Shown piece after piece: positions 44,458-52,482 of a stretch of 64,000 nt of DNA. The DNA is taken from contig NZ_JAIRBB010000010.1 in NCBI RefSeq assembly GCF_022008395.1, positions 1-64,000 on the forward strand, given 5' to 3'. Position numbers and translations under genes: made by a program. This stretch comes from Aequorivita xiaoshiensis. Its GTDB lineage: Bacteria > Bacteroidota > Bacteroidia > Flavobacteriales > Flavobacteriaceae. The notes beneath the pieces were generated by a model that did no database searches, was not told the origin of the DNA, and saw nothing but the letters and a program-made list of their open reading frames with translations. Each line of letters starts with the position of its first letter. Position 1 is the stretch's first letter.

Positions 44458-44892
44458 ATGACAAAGACGGAAAAAACACTTTTAAACCGAGGGATTCGAC
44501 CTACTCAAATGAGGTCGAAGATATACAAGTTCCTGAAAAGGAAACAAAGTGCCATGTCCTTTTCCGATTTGAAAAAGGCGTTTGTTCAAAAGAGCGAAAC
44601 CAATAAAACAGCAAACAGAACTACCTTTTATCGCAATCTCAAGATTTTTGAGGATAAAGGGTTGATTCATCAGATTAATGATGGTGTAGGAGTGGCAAAA
44701 TATGCGATTTCTGATGAAAATGCCAAAGGTAAATACGGTACAGATTTACATATGCACTTTCATTGTACCGTTTGTAGGAAAACCATCTGTTTACCAAATA
44801 AAATATCGGAAGAAAGCCTGCCAGACGATTATGAAGTGAACGATGTGAACTTGGTTTTGAAAGGAATATGTGAAAAATGCAGGAAAAAATAA
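44458..44892 (+). CDS. Fur-family transcriptional regulator 2
   Basis: 144 residues from the ATG at 44458. An ATG three codons earlier and a TTG further up are possible, but this start matches the paralogue's N-terminal length. The winged helix (GIRPTQMRSKIYKFL, NRTTFYRNLKIFEDKGLIHQI) and the zinc-binding C-terminus (DLHMHFHCTVCRKTICL, GICEKCRKK) correspond segment by segment to regulator 1 at 41.1 kb, so the two arose by duplication and later divergence. It follows the P1B-4 ATPase by about 40 nt. Two Fur-type sensors in one island suggest separate metals or graded control. Confidence 0.88.
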   Translation: MTKTEKTLLNRGIRPTQMRSKIYKFLKRKQSAMSFSDLKKAFVQKSETNKTANRTTFYRNLKIFEDKGLIHQINDGVGVAKYAISDENAKGKYGTDLHMHFHCTVCRKTICLPNKISEESLPDDYEVNDVNLVLKGICEKCRKK

Positions 44893-44972
44893 CAGGTGGG
44901 AGTACTTGAACCTTGAACCCTTGCGCCCAATGGTCCAGTTCAGGTTTCTTTCACCCTCTTTAACTAAAAAAT

Positions 44973-46289
44973 ATGGCAGAATTAAAAAAATCATTGGGAA
45001 CACTTCGACTCACTTTTTATGGCGTTGGCACCATTGTGGGCGCAGGAATTTACACGGTAATCGGCGCAGCAGCTGGACAAGCGGGAACAGACCTCTGGTT
45101 AAGTTTTATCTTTGCTGCCATTGCAGCAAGTGTCTCGGCAATGTCCTATGCAGAGTTATCCTCTACCTATCCCAACGCCGGTGCGGAATTCATTTTTGTA
45201 CGGAAAGCGTTTCCAAAAATCGACATTCCATCGTTTCTAACAGGTTGGACGATTGCGTTTCATAGTTCGGCCACAATTGCAGCGGTGCTACTTGCCTTTT
45301 CGGGATATTTCAATACGTTTTTTAATATGCCCTCTCTTCTAATAAGTTATGGCATTTTATTGGTGTTGTCATTAATTAGTATTACAGGCATCACAAAATC
45401 GTCGACAGCAAATATTATTATGGTCAGCATTCAACTTTTGGGATTGTTATTATTGATAGTATTTGGGCTTTTGGAAACTGGTCCACCCAAAGCAGAATTC
45501 TTTCAGGTGGAATCGATTTCTGGAACTTTGGCGGCCACAGCTACATTGTTCTTTATCTATACCGGTTTTGAACATATGGCAGCTTTGGGTTCGGAAGTTA
45601 AGAACCCGGGAAAAACAATACCCCGCGCATTTTTAATGACTATGGTAATAACTACTACAATTTACTTATTTATTGCTTTTACGGTTTTGAACATTGCAGA
45701 CCCTTCCGCTTTGGCAAATGTGGATTCGCCACTATCGCTTGCAGCTTCCAATCTCAACAATTGGTTGCCTGTGGTATTGGCTATTGCTGCACTTTTTGCT
45801 ACGGCTAATGCTGCTTTTAGTGGTATCATATCCATAAGTAGATTGCTTTTTGGAATGGCAAGCGTGGGCGAACTTCCAAAGTTTATGACCAAAACCAATG
45901 CACAGAAAGTACCGTGGGTCACTACCATTATAGTTATGGCAGCAGTTGCCGGATTTTTATTGTTGGGCGATATTAAGATTGTTGCAGGAATGTCGTCATT
46001 GGGTGCTTTGCTTGTTTTTGTTGCCGTAAATGTCGCACTTATCGTGCTTCGGTTTAAAGCACCAGAGCAAGAACGACCATTTAAAGTTCCTTTGGCTATA
46101 AGACGAGTGCCGATTTTACCCATTTTGGCGATACTTATAAGTCTATCACTGATAATCCAATTTAATTGGCAGGTTTATGCAGCGTTCGTAGGTGCTATTA
46201 TCGTGGGTATTGTGCTTGATTATTTTTTGGACAAAAAGTCAAAGGATGAAATAGACCCTGAAAAAGAAAAGGAACTTTTTAACCATTAA
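44973..46289 (+). CDS. APC-family amino acid/polyamine permease
   Basis: 438 residues with twelve membrane helices. The first shows the APC signature GVGTIVGAGIYTVIGAAAGQAG, where the broken helix binds the substrate amino and carboxyl groups. The later FIYTGFEHMAALGSEVKNPGKTIPRA motif is typical of cationic amino acid transporter-like members. The tail is charged (KSKDEIDPEKEKELFNH). Such permeases turn up in Bacteroidota metal islands, perhaps importing or exporting an amino acid or peptide chelator; the substrate is unknown. It is co-directional with its neighbours, 80 nt after Fur 2. Confidence 0.85.
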   Translation: MAELKKSLGTLRLTFYGVGTIVGAGIYTVIGAAAGQAGTDLWLSFIFAAIAASVSAMSYAELSSTYPNAGAEFIFVRKAFPKIDIPSFLTGWTIAFHSSATIAAVLLAFSGYFNTFFNMPSLLISYGILLVLSLISITGITKSSTANIIMVSIQLLGLLLLIVFGLLETGPPKAEFFQVESISGTLAATATLFFIYTGFEHMAALGSEVKNPGKTIPRAFLMTMVITTTIYLFIAFTVLNIADPSALANVDSPLSLAASNLNNWLPVVLAIAALFATANAAFSGIISISRLLFGMASVGELPKFMTKTNAQKVPWVTTIIVMAAVAGFLLLGDIKIVAGMSSLGALLVFVAVNVALIVLRFKAPEQERPFKVPLAIRRVPILPILAILISLSLIIQFNWQVYAAFVGAIIVGIVLDYFLDKKSKDEIDPEKEKELFNH

Positions 46290-46298
46290 AATGAAGCT

Positions 46299-46475
46299 AT
46301 GGATTGGATGTTCGAAGATTTTAAAACTGACCTAGATGCCTTAAATCCTATTGTCCGTAAAAAAGCCCTGTCCATAGCAAAATAACTAATTGAAAAAAAA
46401 GATATTTCAGCAAAAGAAGCTTTATCGGAAGGCATCATAAGGGCGGAAGAATGGTTTTACGATTTAGAAGGATAA
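46299..46475 (+). pseudogene. Small conserved-looking protein gene interrupted by TAA
   Basis: A 59-codon frame starts MDWMFEDFKTDLDALN and ends IRAEEWFYDLEG, interrupted after SIAK by an in-frame TAA (46383-46385); the frame is open and helix-like on both sides. One substitution, for instance GAA to TAA, explains it. It has no recognised family. It lies between the permease and the second SpoIIAA-like gene, with spacings typical of this operon, so it was probably a working small protein until recently. Confidence 0.6.
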
Positions 46476-46498
46476 TTATCAATTAAAAACTATATAAA

Positions 46499-46864
46499 AT
46501 GTTACAGATAATCGAATTAAAAGAAAAAAATATTGTTGCAACAAAAGCTTCGGGCAAATTGAGAAAAGAAGATATAGAAAAAATCCATCCACTTATCCAC
46601 GCCATACTGGACAAGGGAATGAAAGTCCGTTGGTATTTTGAGATGGACAACTTCACGGGTTGGGATTTACCTGGTTTATGGGAAGACCTTAAAATGGACA
46701 CAGCCCACGCCAGGGACTATGAAAAGATTGCTATGGTTGGAGATAAAAAATGGCAGAATTGGATAACCCAATTTATGAAGCCTTTTACCAAGGCAGAAAT
46801 TAAGTATTTCAATTTAGACCAAAAGGAAGAGGCTAAAAATTGGATTGGATATAACACAAAATGA
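46499..46864 (+). CDS. SpoIIAA-like (STAS-fold) protein 2
   Basis: 121 residues, same family and layout as the protein at 41.5 kb: MLQIIELKEKNIVATKASG, then KVRWYFEMDNFTGWDL, KIAMVGDKKWQNW and the closing EEAKNWIGY. Identity with the first copy is only moderate, so they are old paralogues. Its stop overlaps the start of the next gene (ATGA), coupling it to a small membrane protein. Confidence 0.82.
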   Translation: MLQIIELKEKNIVATKASGKLRKEDIEKIHPLIHAILDKGMKVRWYFEMDNFTGWDLPGLWEDLKMDTAHARDYEKIAMVGDKKWQNWITQFMKPFTKAEIKYFNLDQKEEAKNWIGYNTK

Positions 46865-47151
46865 TACGGCAAAAATATAAAGCATTGGTTACGATTAAAT
46901 TTTGGGTCGCTCTTTTTTTTGGGTTTATAATATCTATCGTGCTAATTCAACCCTTGGCCATTTCAATATTTATGTATGATAATGCAGGAGGCTTATTAAG
47001 TTGGTGGAATACCTTTAAGATAGCTTTTCAACAAATAGTTGAGATGGGAGATTCTGAACAGATTTTGAAAAATTTTCTATTTGGACTTATGGGAGTGAGC
47101 ATTACGATAATGTATTACATCGGACTGTATATGAAAAAGAAAAGCAGGTAA
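46861..47151 (+). CDS. Small two-helix membrane protein
   Basis: 96 residues with a basic N-terminus (MIRQKYKALVTIKFW), a hydrophobic helix at about 14-35, a polar loop (~38-68) and a second helix at about 70-92 ending in Lys-Lys-Lys-Ser-Arg, so both ends should lie in the cytoplasm. No family recognised. It is translationally coupled to the SpoIIAA-like gene by a 4-nt overlap, suggesting that the two proteins work together at the inner membrane. Confidence 0.7.
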   Translation: MIRQKYKALVTIKFWVALFFGFIISIVLIQPLAISIFMYDNAGGLLSWWNTFKIAFQQIVEMGDSEQILKNFLFGLMGVSITIMYYIGLYMKKKSR

Positions 47152-47289
47152 AACCATATTGAGAATTGAAATTTAAAAAAATAAATAATAGAAATCCCAT
47201 AAATGATTAGCAAATGCAATGTAATTTTTTTAATGTCTATTAAAATTGAATTGAAAATAGTCTATAAAATGCGATTTTATCACCTATAA

Positions 47290-47305
47290 AGTCAATGCAT
47301 TGACT
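47290..47305. promoter_or_regulatory. Perfect 16-nt palindrome AGTCAATGCATTGACT
   Basis: AGTCAATG and CATTGACT are exact reverse complements without a spacer. The site lies in the only sizeable gap within the right part of the island, about 50 nt before the GDCCVxC gene and about 320 nt before the P1B-2 ATPase. It is a good operator candidate for one of the two Fur-type proteins or an unlinked metal regulator. Confidence 0.6.
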
Positions 47306-47353
47306 AAAAATTAAAATTATGGTACTGACAGTAAACACCAAAAATAAAAATCA

Positions 47354-47563
47354 ATGGAAGCTATATTAAAATCAGAAATTACCTGTCCAAACTGCGGACA
47401 CAAAAAAGTAGAAGATATGCCAACAAATTCCTGTCAATTCTTTTATGAATGTGAGAAGTGTAAAACTGTTCTAAAACCAAAAGAAGGTGACTGTTGCGTT
47501 TACTGTTCTTATGGTTCTTTGCCCTGTCCTCCTATCCAGTTAACAAGAAAAGATGAATGCTGA
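47354..47563 (+). CDS. GDCCVxC-domain small Cys-rich protein
   Basis: 69 residues with ten cysteines. The N-terminal CPNCGHKK, then CEKCK, form a zinc-ribbon-like unit. The family motif GDCCVYCSYG (residues ~46-55) is followed by PCPPIQ. This matches the GDCCVxC group, some members of which are selenoproteins; here the second position is a normal Cys codon. It probably binds metal or takes part in thiol chemistry. It sits 60 nt before the CPC-type ATPase and just after a palindromic operator candidate, so the two are likely controlled together. Confidence 0.8.
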   Translation: MEAILKSEITCPNCGHKKVEDMPTNSCQFFYECEKCKTVLKPKEGDCCVYCSYGSLPCPPIQLTRKDEC

Positions 47564-47622
47564 TGCAAATGCAATTCCTGTGCATAACCTTTTAAAGTAT
47601 CTTTAAAGAAAATTTTAATAAA

Positions 47623-49527
47623 ATGAAAGCAGCTACATCCCGGCACTTAAGCCCAAAAGTTAATAAAGAAAAAACAGGCTGGAAAACCCACTGGGACCTT
47701 CTGCTTGCCTTGCTGATTTTGGTTATACTGTTAACATTGGAATATGGGTTTAACCTCGACATACCCACTATACCTTTATTGGCAATTAACCTCATTGCTT
47801 ATATTCTCGCCGGAAGAAAAGTTTTAGATCTCGCTTGGCGAAAGTCAAAAAGAGGCGATTTCTTCAATGAATTTGTATTGATGAGTGTGGCAACAATCGG
47901 CGCATTCATCATTGGAGAATATGAAGAAGGTGTTGCCGTAATGGTATTTTACCAAATAGGCGAATGGTTTCAGGACTCGGCAGTTAAGCGCGCCAAAAGA
48001 AGCATTAAAGCCTTGCTTGATATAAGGCCTGATGAAGTTATCGTTCTAAGAAACGGAAAATCACAGGTTATACATCCTTCAGAAGTAGAAATAGGAGAAA
48101 AGATACAAGTGAAACCTGGTGAAAAGGTTGCCTTGGATGGTGATCTCATTTCTGAAAAAGCCTCTTTCAACACTGCGGCATTAACAGGGGAGAGCAAACC
48201 AGATACCAAATATAAAGGTGAACAGGTACTGGCCGGGATGATCAATCAAAACACACTTGCAGAAGTAAAGGTAACCGCCCTGTTTAGGGATAGTAAACTC
48301 AGCAAAATCTTGGAAATGGTACAGGATGCCACCGCACGTAAATCACAGACCCAACTCTTCATATCCCGTTTTGCCAAAGTATATACCCCAATCGTATTTT
48401 TCCTTGCACTGGCACTTTGTGTAACCCCAATATTTTTTGTGGATGATTATGTGTTTCGGGAATGGTTTTATCGTGCCTTGGTATTCTTGGTGATCAGTTG
48501 CCCCTGTGCATTGGTTGTTTCCATACCTCTGGGCTACTTTGGAGGTATCGGCCTTGCTTCCCGAAATGGAATCCTGTTCAAAGGCGGAAACTATTTGGAT
48601 GTTATGACCCAAGTAAAAACAGTGGTGATGGACAAAACAGGCACCTTGACCAAAGGGGTCTTTAAAGTTCAGCAAGTAGTACCCCAAGGAATTGAAAAAG
48701 AAGAACTGATCAAAGTAGCAGCAGCTTTGGAAAAGAACTCGACCCATCCCATAGCCATAGCTGTAACGGATTATGCCGATAATAAACACCAAGGCCTACA
48801 AACTTCAAACATTGAAGAAATAGCAGGACACGGCTTGAAAGGCATCGTTGGTAATAAGGAAGTATTGGCTGGAAACCTTAAACTTTTAAAGAAATATGAC
48901 ATAGCTTATCCTGCCGAAGTCGAACAGATTGTAGATACCATAGTGGTATTGTCCATTGATAATAAGTACGCCGGTTATATCACTATTGCCGATGAAATAA
49001 AGGAAGATGCATATCAGGCCATCAAGGAAATGCACCGTCTAAACATAAAAACCGTAATGTTATCTGGTGATAAACAAACAGTGGTAGATCAGGTGGCAAA
49101 AGTTTTGGGAATTGATGAAGCTTATGGTGGCCTGCTTCCGGACGAAAAAGTGGAGAAAGTGGAGGCTCTTAAAAAAGAAGGAGTAAAATTGGCCTTTGTA
49201 GGCGATGGTGTTAACGATGCTCCGGTTATTGCCCTCGCCGATGTTGGTATTGCAATGGGCGGTCTCGGTAGTGATGCCACCATCGAAACAGCAGATGTAG
49301 TTATTCAAAACGACCAGCCGTCAAAGATCGTTGCAGCAATAAAGGCGGGTAAAATCACCAAAAACATTGTCTGGCAAAATATCATTCTCGCTATGACAGT
49401 CAAAATTATAGTACTTGCATTAGGTGCAGGCGGTGTTGCTACTTTATGGGAAGCCGTTATCGCAGATGTGGGTGTAGCTCTTTTGGCTATATTGAATGCT
49501 GTGAGAATACAACGGAAGGATTTATAA
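47623..49527 (+). CDS. P1B-2 type heavy-metal P-type ATPase (CadA/ZntA-like)
   Basis: 634 residues without an N-terminal metal-binding domain, shorter than typical ZntA (~730). The core has SCPCALVVS (CPC motif), DKTGTLTKGVF, the HP motif (STHPIAIAV) and GDGVNDAPVIA. In the last two helices the Lys in MTVKIIVLALG and the Asp in IADVGVALLAILN correspond to ZntA Lys693 and Asp714, the P1B-2 signature for Zn, Cd and Pb export. It differs in metal class from the P1B-4 pump at 41.9 kb. It is the last gene of the island; no terminator is obvious after it. Confidence 0.92.
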   Translation: MKAATSRHLSPKVNKEKTGWKTHWDLLLALLILVILLTLEYGFNLDIPTIPLLAINLIAYILAGRKVLDLAWRKSKRGDFFNEFVLMSVATIGAFIIGEYEEGVAVMVFYQIGEWFQDSAVKRAKRSIKALLDIRPDEVIVLRNGKSQVIHPSEVEIGEKIQVKPGEKVALDGDLISEKASFNTAALTGESKPDTKYKGEQVLAGMINQNTLAEVKVTALFRDSKLSKILEMVQDATARKSQTQLFISRFAKVYTPIVFFLALALCVTPIFFVDDYVFREWFYRALVFLVISCPCALVVSIPLGYFGGIGLASRNGILFKGGNYLDVMTQVKTVVMDKTGTLTKGVFKVQQVVPQGIEKEELIKVAAALEKNSTHPIAIAVTDYADNKHQGLQTSNIEEIAGHGLKGIVGNKEVLAGNLKLLKKYDIAYPAEVEQIVDTIVVLSIDNKYAGYITIADEIKEDAYQAIKEMHRLNIKTVMLSGDKQTVVDQVAKVLGIDEAYGGLLPDEKVEKVEALKKEGVKLAFVGDGVNDAPVIALADVGIAMGGLGSDATIETADVVIQNDQPSKIVAAIKAGKITKNIVWQNIILAMTVKIIVLALGAGGVATLWEAVIADVGVALLAILNAVRIQRKDL

Positions 49528-50015
49528 CATCCGCATACTTATCTTGGCTTCAAAAAGATTGTTTTTCTCGAACGAAAAAAATGTTCCTTGCTCTGGCGGT
49601 TGTTGCTATGTTCGCTTCAAAAACTTAATAGACAACCCAGATGTCATTTATAAATTGCTCATTCCTCTACTGATATTTTTATTGTGATATTTTTTATTGG
49701 TCAAATCCTCAGGCAAATCCCTAAAGTTTAGCTATTCAGACAGGGTAAGCCTGACATTAACTACTACGGCAAGAAATTCACCTATTTCATTAGCCATTGC
49801 CGTTTCTGCTTTTTTTTATGAACCATTAATAGCATTATCATTAATTATTGAACCATTGGTTGAACTTCCAGTTTGGTTTTGACATCACAAATAATATTGT
49901 ATTATTGTGCTTAATATACTGACCCTAATTTCCTCACCACTAAAGCTAACCTTATTCCTTCTATAGCGGAATTAGATGATTCCAATTTAAGGAAAAAAAC
50001 CCACCGCACAGCCAT

Positions 50016-50117
50016 TTGCTTCCAGTCGGTTCTTTTCGTTCGTTCGTGCCTCACTCTCTACAATCACCCACTTTCAGCAACGCGCAGCAAGAGTACTCCT
50101 TCAATCGGTTCCGTTGC
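50016..50117 (+). repeat. Copy B of the ~100-bp island-flanking repeat
   Basis: Core 50043-50095 matches copy A (34222-34274) at 51 of 53 positions in direct orientation. It begins about 490 nt after the last metal-island gene. Confidence 0.85.
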
Positions 50118-50501
50118 TCTCCACCTCAATCAGTCGCACCCTTGCTTTTTCCCACGCGCATCCAAACGCAGGTAAAGCGGTGTTCGTCAGTCCTTCCGCT
50201 TTGTTCCGCAAAAACATATCTGCAAGGGTAAAATGAACTCCCTGCGGTCGCCCTTGCATATACCGTTCACTTGCCAGGTGTCTTGCGCTCCAGTGGGTGC
50301 TCGCCACCTGCCGTTCACTTGTTTTGCTTCACACGCTACTCTCCTTCCTCACCCGTGGCTACTCCATCCCCCCAAACCCTAATAAGGTGTTCGCTGCGCT
50401 CACCACTTTTTTAATTGGGGGTCTGCCGCCACTTGTTAATTGTGCGAGCCTGCGGGTCGCTTCGGGCTGATCGGGCTGTCACGTTTTTTGCAATCCGCCA
50501 T

Positions 50502-50595
50502 TTGCTTTCAGTAGGTTCTTTTCGTTCGATCGTGCCTCTCTCTCTACAATCACCCACTTTCAGCAACCCGCGCAAGAGTAGCTCATTCTCTCCAC
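50502..50595 (+). repeat. Copy C of the island-flanking repeat, more degenerate
   Basis: TTGCTTTCAGTAGGTTCTTT to CGCAAGAGTA matches copy B with several substitutions and one deletion in the GCAACGCGCAGC part. It lies 486 nt to the right of copy B in the same orientation. Confidence 0.8.
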
Positions 50596-51564
50596 TACAC
50601 GAGCCTACGTACCTCCATTTCGCAATGCCATTAAATTCACTTCAATCTTTTTTTGACGATTTTATACTCAATAAAAACACTTCAATTAGATAGATGTCAA
50701 GGCATTGCTCCATTCCGGCTCCGGCATCGTTTCGTTGCGTTCAATCGCTACCCTTGCCTTTCCCTACCCGGAAGCAAAAAATCGCGCCAGCCCTGCCGTA
50801 AACGGTAGGCGTCTGCCGCCCTCCTTCCTCGGGCTTCTGCAGCCACCACCCTTGCTCCGCTCGCAGGCGGCTCGCATTATACTTCCAGCAATCCATTCCG
50901 TTACTCTCCATTCCTTGCTTCCACTATAGCTCCGCTTTGGTTTACCTGCCCAATAAAATTCAATCGAATCAGAATAAACATCCACTTGATCATTTAAGAA
51001 TGGTCATCTGATAATCATTGTTGACTCCGATTAATTTCTATTTAAAACGAACTTCCGACTTGAATATGAAACTTACCACTATCTGACTTCTACAATCAAA
51101 TACATTATCCCTATTCATCCGATTTACTTAAAAACAATAACCCCACTTTTAATTCGGAATCAAATCAACATTTCGTTATAGAGAAGTAAAAACTCCAACA
51201 TAAAGCAAAGGTACAGGCGTGCGGATGCGAGAGCTGCAAGGGTTCGCTTCGCCTGTTTTAAAAAAAAATCTCCACCCTCGCTTCTTGCTTGCATTCAAAT
51301 TTTCACTGTTAATGATACTATGGTTTCCACCTGATTGTTACGCTCTTAACACACGGGTAGTATTTTTTTTAACAGCCCTTGCATCAGTCGCACCGATCCT
51401 GTGGCATAAGGCATTATGTTCAAGTTTTTATTTAGAGTCCGTTTAGGCAGCCGGTGGTTGTTGGCGGGCATACGCACCTCGGGCAGTCCGTTCTTCATTG
51501 GTGTGCATTACGTAGGCTTCAAGGAGTATACGTTGCGCATCCTTTGGCTAGAGTGCTGCCTCAC

Positions 51565-51595
51565 AGAGCTCCCTTTTTAGGGGGCTCTTTTTTTT
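51565..51595 (+). terminator. Intrinsic terminator with no upstream gene
   Basis: AGAGCTCCC and GGGGGCTCT form a 9-bp stem (loop TTTTTA) followed by a long T-run. No protein gene on the plus strand ends before it within 2 kb. It therefore probably ends a non-coding RNA. Confidence 0.75.
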
Positions 51596-51635
51596 AGTCG
51601 TTCCCCTAAAAATTAATAAAAGAGGTCAGCAAAGA

Positions 51636-51772
51636 TAGGCGGGTTGCCCCATTCTTCAGCCACCACGGGTTTTCAAGGTCAAGCCCTCCGGGTTTTGATG
51701 AAAATCTCCATCCGCCTCTGGCTGGATAGTATTTTCATTCAAAAACCTTGACAACCCCAGCAAACCCGCCTA
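51636..51772. repeat. 137-nt nested imperfect inverted repeat
   Basis: Outer arms TAGGCGGGTT (51636-51645) and AACCCGCCTA (51763-51772) are perfect complements. Inside, GTCAAG pairs with CTTGAC, GTTTTGATGAAAAT with ATTTTCATTCAAAAAC (one bulge and near-perfect), and CCATCC with GGATAG-like bases at the tip. The whole can fold as one long interrupted hairpin. It lies 98 nt ahead of the DUF6943-like gene. RNA structure, oriT or a recombination site are all possible. Confidence 0.65.
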
Positions 51773-51870
51773 AACGAAAGCTTTCTCTTTTCTTTTTTTT
51801 CGCTTCTGATTTTCTCTTCTGAAAAAAATTAATGCGAAGCAAAAAGAAGCCAATTCTAAAAAGCTTTTAT

Positions 51871-52305
51871 ATGAAAACGTTCCGAATCAAAACTCACAGA
51901 CTACCCCTCACCTATTCCAAACCACATTTCTTTATACTCAATAAAGGATTAAACAGTGGAAAACCATTAAAGGAATCTTGTCCGAATTGCTTTGTCTGCA
52001 CTACAACCGGCGAAATCCACAGAGATTTTATGTACTGGTTATGTTCCGGATTATGGAAATCAAAATCATTCCATTACTTTTTGAAAGGATCCGTGATTCC
52101 GTCTATAACCATTGGAGATGTGAAAACCCATCTTGAGAAAAGTGAATCTATCGCATCCAGAAATTTTGAAAGATTCAACCAATCCATCCAAGCCCTAAAA
52201 TCTTTAGAACTCAATGAACAAAAACTAAAGCTGACTCTAAAACTGATTGATACCGCGAAAAAGGCCATCCTTCGACAACTGATGTATAAATCAGATGCAT
52301 TTTAA
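51871..52305 (+). CDS. DUF6943-like hypothetical protein
   Basis: 144 residues from the ATG at 51871; the frame opens 13 codons earlier, but MKTFRIKTHRLPLTYSKPHF looks like the family start. Typical segments are FFILNKGLNSGKPL, SCPNCFVC with two close Cys pairs, YWLCSGLW and the GSVIPSITIGDV strand, then a Lys-rich helical tail. I place it in DUF6943, a Bacteroidota family of unknown function seen near mobile regions, with moderate certainty. It follows the structured non-coding region and precedes a DUF6266 gene on the same strand. Confidence 0.6.
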   Translation: MKTFRIKTHRLPLTYSKPHFFILNKGLNSGKPLKESCPNCFVCTTTGEIHRDFMYWLCSGLWKSKSFHYFLKGSVIPSITIGDVKTHLEKSESIASRNFERFNQSIQALKSLELNEQKLKLTLKLIDTAKKAILRQLMYKSDAF

Positions 52306-52482
52306 ACTCTTCATTTATAAGAAAATCCATTTCTGAAAGGCAAAACAAAGCAAGTAAAAGCAACACCCCCCGCTACCAGAGCTCCGCACATTAATTGAAG
52401 TAATTTAGATGTATAAGGACGACGCCGTATAAAGTCCGTGCCAAGTCCGAATATTTGTTTAACCCATTAATACATAAAAATT

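Larger units (their letters stand above)
49528..51870. other. 2.3-kb non-coding, pyrimidine-rich, repeat-bearing region
   Basis: None of the short open frames here has family features, and they overlap on both strands. From 50.0 to 51.5 kb the plus strand is visibly richer in C, T and GC than the flanks, with recurring words such as CCTTGC, GTTCGCTGCGCTC and CTCCGCT. It contains repeat copies B and C, an intrinsic terminator with no gene before it (51565-51595), and a large nested inverted repeat (51636-51772). These suggest non-coding transcripts or a DNA-processing site such as an origin of transfer, but nothing decides between them. Confidence 0.6.

Noticed and set aside
44870-45265. 131-codon plus-strand frame overlapping the APC permease start
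   Set aside because: It runs in a different frame over the well-supported permease and its translation resembles no family; a shadow frame.
50016-51446. Several 60-90 codon frames on both strands in the 50-51.4 kb region
   Set aside because: They overlap one another on both strands, have low-complexity Ser/Leu/Pro-rich translations, and include the repeat copies. No coding signal is convincing.
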